A stretch of 64,000 nt of DNA from Arcicella lustrica. GTDB taxonomy: Bacteria; Bacteroidota; Bacteroidia; Cytophagales; Spirosomataceae. Made by a program: the position numbers and the translations under genes. Positions 7,798 to 15,591 of this stretch are shown in pieces (the first letter of the stretch is position 1; the number at the start of each line of letters is the position of its first letter). The notes under the pieces are model-generated. The model did not search any database. It was not told the origin of the DNA and worked only from the letters and a program-made list of their open reading frames with translations. The stretch lies in NCBI RefSeq assembly GCF_034930985.1, contig NZ_JAYGIM010000001.1:558001-622000 (forward strand), written 5' to 3'.

Positions 7798-10700
7798 AAA
7801 AATCAATTCTTTTCAATGGTTTAGGTGTACCATACATGCCACTTAGTAATTCAAAATCATTACAAGTAGATACCCCCGATTCTATGGGTAGAGAGACTGT
7901 TAAAGCTTTAAAAAAGCTGAAATCAATTATCGGTGATGTTGATGATTTTCTTTGTTTAAAACTTCAGTATTCTAATAAAGAATCTTTATACAGAGCCTTT
8001 GCTGCAGAACAAATTGATGCAATAGCATTAGCAATTTTTAATATTGAATACAAAAATCAAGGACTAATCATTGGCGACCAAACTGGTGTAGGTAAGGGTC
8101 GTGTAGCCGCTGGGTTGATTCGTTATGCAATGGCACAGGGTATTCTTCCAATTTTTATAACAGAAAAGCCCAATTTGTTTAGTGACATTTATCGTGATTT
8201 GGTTGATATTGGCTTAGAAGATGCCACACAACCCCTGAAAATTAAACAAAACGAAACTAAAAAGCTTATTCGTTACAAGCCATATTCAAGCCTATCTGAA
8301 GAAGAGAAAATTGAATACGGTTCAGCAAAAGAGTATAAAACCTTTCAAGAAGAAAATCCTTATGAAATCATAGCAGGTTATTCTGAAAATAAAAATCGGG
8401 ATTTATCAAAAGGTAGTCATGCGATTCCATACATATTGAACGCCCGTGCTAGTGCTTCCGATGTGAAAGATGCAGATGGAAACATTTTGTATCAAGCGTC
8501 AGACCCAATTCTACAAAAAAAGGTGCTTGATACTATGAAAATACCTGCTGGATTTGACCTTGTGATGCTTACCTACTCACAAATACAGTCAGGCAATAAA
8601 ATTGTGGCTGGTAGTTTAGAGCTTTCGCCAAAGGCTAACTTCTTAAAAAATATTGCTAAAAATAATTTGGTGATTTTAGATGAATCACACAATGCTTCGG
8701 GCGAATCTATTAGAGGTATGGCATTATCAATGGTTTTAAAGAATGCTTATGTTGCCTTTTTGTCTGCAACTTTCGCAAAGAGACCCGATAATATGCCTAT
8801 TTATGCTTCCAAAACATCTATTTCTGAGGCTAATTTAAACTCAGCGGAGTTGTCAGAAGCTATTTATAAAGGAGGAGTAGCTCTACAAGAAATTGTTTCT
8901 TCTCAATTGGTCGGAGAAGGGCAAATGATTAGAAGAGAAAGAAACTTTGAAGGCATTGAGGTCAACTATGTTACTCTTGAAGCAAATGGAGGTAATGAGG
9001 TGAAAACTAAGGATAAGTTTGAAAAGATGTATCAAGAATTTTATTGTACTGATGAGAATGCTAGAGCTGACAAGAAAAAGTCTGATGCTGTTACTGAAGT
9101 AATGCGTGCCATCATTGATTTTCAAGAAAAATACATAATTCCAGAAGTCAAAGAACTTGATAACATAGCTTCTCTAAGTCAGTCTGAAGTTGACATTAGA
9201 AAAGGTGCTAAAGGAGCTGGTGCCGACACAACCCCATATTTTTCTAAATTATTTAATGTTTTCAATCAATTGTTATTTGCTATTAAGGCTGAGGCTGTAG
9301 CAGATAGGGCCATCATGCGATTAAAGCAAGGTAAAAAACCTGTCATTGCTTTTTCAAGCACGATGGGGAGCTTTGTTGAATCTTTGTCGAACGAAAGTGG
9401 AGAAGATGGATTTGAAGAAGATAGCCTTATCAATGCAGATTTTACTACTGTTTTATTGAAAGGATTAAAGGGAATCTTGAGGTACACTGAAGTTACATCG
9501 AATGGAGTAAGAGAACACAAGGAATTTGATATTAATAATTTTTCTGAAGATGCGATATCGGAATACAAGTTTATCGAAAACATGATTAGGACTACATCTT
9601 CTGGTGTTGTTCTTTCGCCGATTGACTTGGTGAAAATGAGAATAGAGCGTGCAGGTTATATAGTAGCTGAGGTAACAGGTAGAAAATTGGCTGTTGAGCT
9701 GGAGCAAAAAAAGTTGACCAATGCAGAAGCTGCCAAATTAATGAGAACTGGCATTGATAATCCGAAAATGGGATTAGGTAAAATTGAATCTCAAACTTTG
9801 AGATGGGTTGGACGAATTGTGAAACGTCCAAAAGAAAATGCAACTGATGCTTTCCGTAGATTTAATGACAATGAAGTCGATGTTTTGATGATAAATCAAA
9901 GCGGTTCTACGGGTGCTTCAGCACACGCTATTCCAACCAAGAAAGTCCCAGCAAATCAAGTAAAACAACGTGTGATGATTGTGTTACAATCGGAACTTGA
10001 TATAAATACTGAGGTTCAGAAATTGGGGAGAATTAAACGAACTGGCGAGATTTTAAAACCAATGTATGATTACGTTACAAGTTCTATACCAGCAGAAAAA
10101 AGATTGATGATGATGTTGCAAAAAAAGCTAAAATCACTCGACGCCAACACTGCTAGTAATCAGCGTAATTCAGAATCAATTTTGAAATCAGCAGATTTTT
10201 TAAATAAGTATGGTGACGAAGTGGTAACACAATATTTAGAAGAAAACAAAGCTATTAATGCCCGAATTGGTTATCCGATTCCAAAGAATGAAAAAGATAC
10301 TGACACAGAAGTACAAGTAAATGCTGCGCAAAAAGTAACAGGAAGGATAGCTCTTTTGAAATGTTCAGACCAAGACAAGTTTTATAATGATGTATTGGAA
10401 TTATACAGAAGTGCTATAGAAATAAAGCTTGAGTCTGGGGATTATGATTTGGAAGTTGAAATTGTGGATTTGCAAGCAAAAGTGCTTGATAGAAAAATCA
10501 TTGTAGAAGGCAAAGGAGGTAAATCTCCATTTAGTACTTCAACTTATGTAGAAAGATGTGATGTTCGTGAATTGAAAAAGCCTTATTCAGCAGACGAGCT
10601 TCAAAAAAACATCACTAGGCAATTAGAAGGGCTTAGTCCTGAAAAATACGCAATAACTCTTACAGAAATTTGTAGAGATAAACTCATTGACCTTAAAGAA

Positions 10701-11843
10701 AAGAGAATTTTAGAGATTCAAGAGAAGTATAAGGAACGTAGAGATAAAATATCAAGAAAAAAAGACATCAAAAAAAATGAGAATGTTGAAATGCGGTTTA
10801 TAGCGATTGAGAATGCTTTGAATTTATACAAAATAGATGAACAAAAAGAAATAGCCAGTGAAGTTGAATCAGTGGATAAACAAATTAAATATTTCAACGA
10901 AAATATTTTCAAATGGTTTAAAATTGGTATGGTGGTATATCTTCCTTACATTATTGAAAAGCCATCCGAGGGAAATACATTGGGTATTTTCACTGGTTTT
11001 CAAATTAACGAAAAGAAAGAAAATCCTTTTACGCCGGGCAACATCAAATTAAAGTTTGCCATCGCTTCTGGTAAAAGAAGTAGAACATACAATATTACTG
11101 GTGATGGCTTAAAGTGGGTAAATGGAATTAAATCTATTTCAAGAAGTCCTGAAAAAGTTGACTTAAATAATTCTTACCAAAAATGGACTGAAGCTTCAAA
11201 AGCAAATTATTCTGAGAGAGCTATAAGGTATATTTTAACAGGTAATTTATTGCAAGCTTTTGGTAGCCCTACCTTTAATGAATACAAGCTTAAATTAATT
11301 GAATATACTACTGAAACAGGTGAAATACGAAAAGGAATTTTGATGCCAGAATACTTTGAATATGGCAAAAGAACCTATGGAAGTGCAGATGATATGGTTG
11401 CAATTCCTATTGGAAACGGATTGAAAGTATTAAGAGGTGTTTATCAAGGTACAGTATTAACAACTAACATTGGTATGACGATACAAAATAGTCCTTTATC
11501 TTCAGTAAGGAGTTACATTTTTATTTTGCCTATCAAAAGTAAAATGAGTGAAATTTACCTTGATTCATCTCTTAGAAAACTTACAATAGAAAAGGATTTT
11601 GTAAAACAAGGAAGTGCATTTAAGGCAATTGTAACGGATGATAATTTGCCAAAATTCTTAGAAATTCTTCAACAAAATTACAGCTTGTCTTTATTGGTTT
11701 CAGACCGTAATCTTAAAATAACTGGTTATGAATTTAGTGATACCAGTTTAACAGATGGTAAAGAATTAAGTAAGCCTTTGCCAAGGCCCATTACCTTTAA
11801 AAATGAACTATTGTCATATAAATTGAAACTCAACCAAATTTAG
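7794..11843 (+). CDS. Strawberry-notch-type SF2 helicase/NTPase
   Basis: 1349 residues. Helicase motifs in order: Walker A GDQTGVGKG at about 94-102, the DExH box LVILDESHNAS at about 293-303, motif III FLSATFAKR at about 322-330, and in the C-terminal lobe NQSGSTGASAHA with QKLGRIKRTG as motif VI (about 740-748). This arrangement (GVGKGR, DESHN, GSTG) is that of the Strawberry notch family, which bacteria carry mostly on phages, plasmids and integrated elements. The C-terminal 500 residues contain a charged coiled-coil at about 965-1035 and beta-rich segments without an assigned fold. The 4-nt overlap with the upstream methylase argues for one functional unit. It probably remodels or translocates on DNA during transfer or replication. 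Confidence 0.85.
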   Translation: MKKSILFNGLGVPYMPLSNSKSLQVDTPDSMGRETVKALKKLKSIIGDVDDFLCLKLQYSNKESLYRAFAAEQIDAIALAIFNIEYKNQGLIIGDQTGVGKGRVAAGLIRYAMAQGILPIFITEKPNLFSDIYRDLVDIGLEDATQPLKIKQNETKKLIRYKPYSSLSEEEKIEYGSAKEYKTFQEENPYEIIAGYSENKNRDLSKGSHAIPYILNARASASDVKDADGNILYQASDPILQKKVLDTMKIPAGFDLVMLTYSQIQSGNKIVAGSLELSPKANFLKNIAKNNLVILDESHNASGESIRGMALSMVLKNAYVAFLSATFAKRPDNMPIYASKTSISEANLNSAELSEAIYKGGVALQEIVSSQLVGEGQMIRRERNFEGIEVNYVTLEANGGNEVKTKDKFEKMYQEFYCTDENARADKKKSDAVTEVMRAIIDFQEKYIIPEVKELDNIASLSQSEVDIRKGAKGAGADTTPYFSKLFNVFNQLLFAIKAEAVADRAIMRLKQGKKPVIAFSSTMGSFVESLSNESGEDGFEEDSLINADFTTVLLKGLKGILRYTEVTSNGVREHKEFDINNFSEDAISEYKFIENMIRTTSSGVVLSPIDLVKMRIERAGYIVAEVTGRKLAVELEQKKLTNAEAAKLMRTGIDNPKMGLGKIESQTLRWVGRIVKRPKENATDAFRRFNDNEVDVLMINQSGSTGASAHAIPTKKVPANQVKQRVMIVLQSELDINTEVQKLGRIKRTGEILKPMYDYVTSSIPAEKRLMMMLQKKLKSLDANTASNQRNSESILKSADFLNKYGDEVVTQYLEENKAINARIGYPIPKNEKDTDTEVQVNAAQKVTGRIALLKCSDQDKFYNDVLELYRSAIEIKLESGDYDLEVEIVDLQAKVLDRKIIVEGKGGKSPFSTSTYVERCDVRELKKPYSADELQKNITRQLEGLSPEKYAITLTEICRDKLIDLKEKRILEIQEKYKERRDKISRKKDIKKNENVEMRFIAIENALNLYKIDEQKEIASEVESVDKQIKYFNENIFKWFKIGMVVYLPYIIEKPSEGNTLGIFTGFQINEKKENPFTPGNIKLKFAIASGKRSRTYNITGDGLKWVNGIKSISRSPEKVDLNNSYQKWTEASKANYSERAIRYILTGNLLQAFGSPTFNEYKLKLIEYTTETGEIRKGILMPEYFEYGKRTYGSADDMVAIPIGNGLKVLRGVYQGTVLTTNIGMTIQNSPLSSVRSYIFILPIKSKMSEIYLDSSLRKLTIEKDFVKQGSAFKAIVTDDNLPKFLEILQQNYSLSLLVSDRNLKITGYEFSDTSLTDGKELSKPLPRPITFKNELLSYKLKLNQI

Positions 11844-11861
11844 ATTTTTGACAATTTTAAA

Positions 11862-11895
11862 AAGACCTTCATTTCACTTTGAAGGGCTTTTTGTT
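11862..11895 (+). terminator. Rho-independent-type terminator
   Basis: The stem CCTTCA (11866-11871) / TGAAGG (11880-11885), extended by AAAG/CTTT on the outside across one A/G mismatch, is followed by a T-run. It lies 20 nt after the helicase stop and closes the 2.5-11.8 kb operon. Confidence 0.6.
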
Positions 11896-11968
11896 TTTTA
11901 TGGGTAGTAAAGTTGAATACAGTCTAATTGAGTTCAGTCAAATAGATAATAGATATTTCTCTTTAATA

Positions 11969-11990
11969 ATTTCTCTAAAATTTGAGAAAT
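11969..11990 (+). promoter_or_regulatory. Small inverted repeat covering the start codon
   Basis: ATTTCTC (11969-11975) and GAGAAAT (11984-11990) are perfectly complementary around an 8-nt loop. The 3' arm includes the first two bases of the ATG at 11989. It could be a repressor operator at the promoter-proximal end or an RNA hairpin that lowers translation of the adenine methylase. Stem stability is modest. Confidence 0.35.
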
Positions 11991-12465
11991 GGATACTTCT
12001 TTCGAACGAAATAAAGGTATAGATGAATGGCTAACACCACCCTATATTATTGAAGCTTTGGGAAGTTTTAACATGGATCCTTGTAGTCCAGTTAAACGCC
12101 CTTGGGATACGGCTAAAAACCACTATACAAAAAAGCAAAATGGTTTATTACAAGTTTGGAAAGGACGAGTTTGGTGTAATCCTCCTTATGGAACAGAAAC
12201 AGCAAAATGGCTTGAAAAGTGTTCAAAACATAAAAATGCTATTGCTTTAACCTTTGCCAGGACTGAAACAAAAATGTTTTTTGAACAAGTTTGGAATAAA
12301 GCTGATGCAGTTTTTTTTATAAAAGGAAGACTTAATTTTTATACTGTTAAGGGCATTGAAGGTGATAGTGCTGGTTCACCATCTGTTTTAATAGCCTATG
12401 GTAAACAGAATGCAAGGATTCTCCAAAAATGTGGCTTAGAAGGGAAATTTATTCAACTAAAATAA
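11989..12465 (+). CDS. Phage-type DNA N-6-adenine methyltransferase (Dam family PF05869-like)
   Basis: 158 residues, the normal size for the phage Dam family. Conserved features are visible: DEWLTPPYIIEAL near the N-terminus, FNMDPCS, then WKGRVWCNPPYG at about 57-68 with the catalytic NPPY motif, and a C-terminal strand with FIKGRLNFY. The family methylates adenine in GATC or related sites; the target here cannot be read from the sequence. It starts a second small transcription unit after a terminator, with three unknown genes behind it. It is the second of three DNA methyltransferases in the element. Confidence 0.85.
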   Translation: MDTSFERNKGIDEWLTPPYIIEALGSFNMDPCSPVKRPWDTAKNHYTKKQNGLLQVWKGRVWCNPPYGTETAKWLEKCSKHKNAIALTFARTETKMFFEQVWNKADAVFFIKGRLNFYTVKGIEGDSAGSPSVLIAYGKQNARILQKCGLEGKFIQLK

Positions 12466-12471
12466 AAAACA

Positions 12472-12756
12472 ATGATTTCAGCAAGTAATTACATCCAACA
12501 ATCATCAAATATCCCGTTCAACGCTTTACCACCAGTTTTAAAGGATTTTGATAAGGTTTATCGTTCAAACTTCAAAGAAGCCAACGACGACCCATCCCTT
12601 ACATCTGTCATTTCGCTTTACTACCAAAAGCTAAATGAGTATGTCGCTAAAACTCAGGTTCAAGCACCAAAGACTGAGAATTCGGCAGCAAAACAGAAAT
12701 ACAAATACCGTCTTAGATTGCAATTGCAAGAAGAGGCAAGAATGGCACTAAAATAA
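12472..12756 (+). CDS. Small helical protein of unknown function
   Basis: 94 residues, 6 nt after the adenine methylase. It is polar, with predicted helices and a C-terminal basic stretch (KQKYKYRLRLQLQEEARMA). No motif is recognised. Co-directional spacing argues for expression with the methylase and the two following genes. Position and codon use make it a real gene; the role is unknown. Confidence 0.6.
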   Translation: MISASNYIQQSSNIPFNALPPVLKDFDKVYRSNFKEANDDPSLTSVISLYYQKLNEYVAKTQVQAPKTENSAAKQKYKYRLRLQLQEEARMALK

Positions 12757-12766
12757 ATTCCAATCA

Positions 12767-13468
12767 ATGAAAGCAAACATAGCATTTATTAAAAATTTTG
12801 ATACCACAACCTTGGCAAAACTCGATAAGGTATCTCAAGAGAATTATCAACTTCTTAAAGAAGATACCGAAACCTTTACCGACTTTTCAATTTTTGATGT
12901 TGTGCCAGATGCAGCAGCCACTTTGGAATCATGGGTTAAAACAGTAAAGGCAACTATCAAAGAGGTTGAACTCCCTAAGCCTTTGCTTGTAAAAGCACAA
13001 AAGAAAGAAAAAAAAGTTTCAGCTCCTATAAAAACTACAGAGAAAAAGGAAGTAGCTAAACTAGAAAAGTTAGCATCAGAAAAGCTCAGCGAGGAGTCGG
13101 ATAAAAATAAATTATTAAAACAAACGCTTAGAGATGAAATTAAGCAGATGTTAGAACAAGTAAAGGAAAATTCAAAATTCAAAGATAAAATTTTTTTAGA
13201 ACTTTCTAAATACCTTCAAAAGAATCAAACAGGTTTAGGAGCAAGGAAAGATGATGAGCTTACCAAATTAAAAGCCAGACATAAATTCTATAAGAATCTA
13301 CTCAAAGGAGATACAGCAGACTTTAAGGCAATTGCAAAAAAAGTGGGATTATCATACACTATCTCAAAACCACGAGCTAAAAGAGCTAAGAAAGGATTGT
13401 TGGGAGTTAAGAAACCTAAAAAGGAGAAAACTTTGGGACAAAAAATATCAAGTTTCTTCGGATTTTAA
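12767..13468 (+). CDS. Lysine-rich coiled-coil protein of unknown function
   Basis: 233 residues, 10 nt after the previous gene. Residues about 1-70 form a mixed domain (DTTTLAKLDKVSQENYQLL). About 75-165 is a highly charged Lys/Glu helical region, probably coiled coil. The C-terminus is strongly basic (KPRAKRAKKGLLGVKKPKK), which suggests nucleic-acid or membrane-surface binding. No catalytic motif is seen. It could be a DNA-binding or packaging-related protein of the element; this is inference. Confidence 0.6.
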   Translation: MKANIAFIKNFDTTTLAKLDKVSQENYQLLKEDTETFTDFSIFDVVPDAAATLESWVKTVKATIKEVELPKPLLVKAQKKEKKVSAPIKTTEKKEVAKLEKLASEKLSEESDKNKLLKQTLRDEIKQMLEQVKENSKFKDKIFLELSKYLQKNQTGLGARKDDELTKLKARHKFYKNLLKGDTADFKAIAKKVGLSYTISKPRAKRAKKGLLGVKKPKKEKTLGQKISSFFGF

Positions 13469-13483
13469 AACCAATAAAGAACA

Positions 13484-13711
13484 ATGGGAACAATATTAAA
13501 TCTTTTCAACATTAAAGCGACTTACACTAGATATAAGTCAAAACAACTAGTATATTCTGGCCCTAAATGTCAGATTGTAATCGAAAATCTTGAAATTAAG
13601 GGAATCACTTATAATCAACAAGATCTACCAAGTCCAGAGGAGATTAAAAATTTACTTAATAAAGCTGTTCGAGAAATTACTCAGCAGGTTTCTGCTGAGT
13701 TTGGGTTTTAA
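13484..13711 (+). CDS. Small protein of unknown function
   Basis: 75 residues, 15 nt after the previous gene and the last in its unit; a terminator follows at 13752. An N-terminal strand-rich half (KQLVYSGPKCQIVIENLEI) precedes a C-terminal helix (SPEEIKNLLNKAVREITQQV). No family is recognised. Position in the unit supports it as a genuine gene. Confidence 0.55.
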   Translation: MGTILNLFNIKATYTRYKSKQLVYSGPKCQIVIENLEIKGITYNQQDLPSPEEIKNLLNKAVREITQQVSAEFGF

Positions 13712-13751
13712 TCAATTCCATAAATACAACACTACAGTAATTTAAAGAAAC

Positions 13752-13782
13752 AGCCTGAGGGAATTTCCCTCGGGCTATTTTA
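13752..13782 (+). terminator. Rho-independent terminator
   Basis: AGCCTGAGGG (13752-13761) pairs with CCCTCGGGCT (13768-13777, one G-T pair) around a short AATTT-type loop and is followed by ATTTTA. The stem is GC-rich in an AT-rich region. It closes the core part of the element. Confidence 0.75.
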
Positions 13783-14260
13783 GTTTGTAGTTCTACACCT
13801 ATTGTTTTAAAATTAGCAAACTTTTTTGTAATTAAAGTGTACTTTGTTATTAAAATTTTGGATAAAATATTTCGATTTAAGGCCTTAGATTATTTGAAAT
13901 AACGTATTTATACGCTAAAATGTATGATTTTAAATTTATAATTTTGTTTTTTTGTTAGATAATATTTGGAATTAACAATAATAGGGTAAAAGCTTGAATT
14001 ATTCTATTTTTAAGAATATTTTTAGCGTGAAACAATGTTAATTATCTTAAATATAAATAGTTATGTAGTGTATATTGATTATGGCATTGAATTGTTTTTG
14101 AAATCAACTTGTGTTGTCTTACCATATTCATATATTTGTATATTTTGCCAATTTTCATAAACAAAGTATTGTAATTAATGAAATTTACGATCTTTTAAAG
14201 CTTTAATTAAAATTACAAATAAGTTCAATGTCTATGTAAGATTTTTTTAAACCCGCCATT
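13783..14260. other. AT-rich gap at the junction of element core and cargo
   Basis: About 480 bp without a convincing gene on either strand. It is markedly AT-rich and holds a candidate promoter near its right end. No transposon end, tRNA or obvious direct repeat was seen. It marks the change from core genes to the defence-like operon. Confidence 0.5.
14109..14138 (+). promoter_or_regulatory. Candidate Bacteroidota promoter (TTG-N19-TATATTTG)
   Basis: The sequence TATATTTG at 14131-14138 fits the -7 consensus TAnnTTTG exactly. A TTG at 14109-14111 lies 19 nt upstream as a -33 element. It points to the methyltransferase start at 14261 and would give a leader of about 115 nt. Confidence 0.5.
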
Positions 14261-15583
14261 GTGAATAAGAATAACCAAAATATCAAAGAAAATATAAAAT
14301 CCATAAGTTCAGAAATTCTGAATGGTGAAAATTATTCTAGAAATGATTTCGCTAGAAGTATTCTGAATTACCCAGCCATGATGGTACCATCTGTTCAGGA
14401 ACCAATTATAGAAAAGCTTTCAGATGCGTTAAAAAATAATGTTTCTTTATTGGATCCTTTTATGGGGGCATCCAATACGCTTGTTACAGGTATGAAATAT
14501 GGAATGAATGTATTTGGTCAAGATATTAATCCACTTTCAATATTATTAAGTCAAGTAAAGACTAGTTACTATCAAATCGATGAACTTACTGATGCAGAGC
14601 AAAGAGTAATCAGTACTATTAACTCTGATACTTCTCATATAATCGAAATATCTTTCTCAAATATTGATAAATGGTTTACTAAGGATATTCAAATTGAATT
14701 GTCAAAAATTTATAGAGCTATTTGTAAAGAGCCAAATCTAAAAATAAGAAAGTTTTTTTGGGTAGCTTTAGCTGAAACGATTAGATTGACCAGTAATGAT
14801 AGAACATCTACTTTTAAGATGCATATGCGGTCTATCGAAGAAATAAATATGAGACAAGTTTTTGGAATAAAGACTTTTGTATCTGTTTGTCAAAAAAACA
14901 TTAAAAATATTAATGATTATATTTCTGTTCTTATAAAAAATGATCATATAAAAGATGGAAAATATATTAAAAGTGCTGATGTAGTTTGGGGTGATACAAA
15001 TACGGAAATCAGGACAAATAAAACGTTTAATCTGCTTGTTACATCTCCTCCTTATGGTGATAACCAGACTACTGTAACTTATGGGCAGTTTTCCTATTTA
15101 CCTTTACTATGGATACCTGTTAAAGATATTGATAATTCTATTTCAATTGACTACTTAAAGACTTCTCAAGCGATTGATAAAAAAAGCTTAGGAGGTGAAA
15201 TTAAAGAGAAGATATGTGATATTGAGGAAAGAGTTTTTCAGAAGTCCCCCACATTGAAAAAGTTTATTACAAATTTTCAGAATGTTGAAAGAAAAAAAGC
15301 AGCGAAAGTTACTAGGTTTATAAATGATTTGGATAATAGTATTGATGTAATGCTTCCCAAAATGAGAAAAGGCTCTTTTTTGGTTTGGACAATAGGTAAC
15401 CGGAATGTAAATAAACAAATAGTAAGAAATGATTTAATTCTGAGTGAACTTTTTATGTCTAAGGGTATTGAGTTATTTACAGATTTAGAAAGAGAAATAC
15501 TAAGTAAAAGAATGCCTGGTAGAAATAATTTCTCAGATACAATGAGTAAGGAACGAATATTGATATATAAAAAAACTAATTAA
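14261..15583 (+). CDS. DNA methyltransferase with SPPY motif
   Basis: 440 residues from a GTG start; no in-frame ATG lies upstream before a stop. Motif I is LLDPFMGASNT at about 63-73 with FGQDINP as the next acidic motif. The catalytic motif LLVTSPPYGDNQTT is at about 258-271. SPPY is used by N4-cytosine and some N6-adenine methylases, so the base cannot be decided. No target-recognition domain is assigned; the 90-residue insert between the motifs and the C-terminal part are candidates. It is the first gene of a five-gene plus-strand operon with helicase-nuclease and HNH genes, which suggests the modification or self-marking arm of a restriction-like system. Confidence 0.8.
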   Translation: MNKNNQNIKENIKSISSEILNGENYSRNDFARSILNYPAMMVPSVQEPIIEKLSDALKNNVSLLDPFMGASNTLVTGMKYGMNVFGQDINPLSILLSQVKTSYYQIDELTDAEQRVISTINSDTSHIIEISFSNIDKWFTKDIQIELSKIYRAICKEPNLKIRKFFWVALAETIRLTSNDRTSTFKMHMRSIEEINMRQVFGIKTFVSVCQKNIKNINDYISVLIKNDHIKDGKYIKSADVVWGDTNTEIRTNKTFNLLVTSPPYGDNQTTVTYGQFSYLPLLWIPVKDIDNSISIDYLKTSQAIDKKSLGGEIKEKICDIEERVFQKSPTLKKFITNFQNVERKKAAKVTRFINDLDNSIDVMLPKMRKGSFLVWTIGNRNVNKQIVRNDLILSELFMSKGIELFTDLEREILSKRMPGRNNFSDTMSKERILIYKKTN

Positions 15584-15591
15584 TAAGCGAG

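Noticed and set aside
11998..12007. TTCGAACGAA as a second copy of the tRNA-Ser 3' end
   Set aside because: Only the TTCGAAC core is shared; the flanks do not match and it lies inside the adenine methylase gene.
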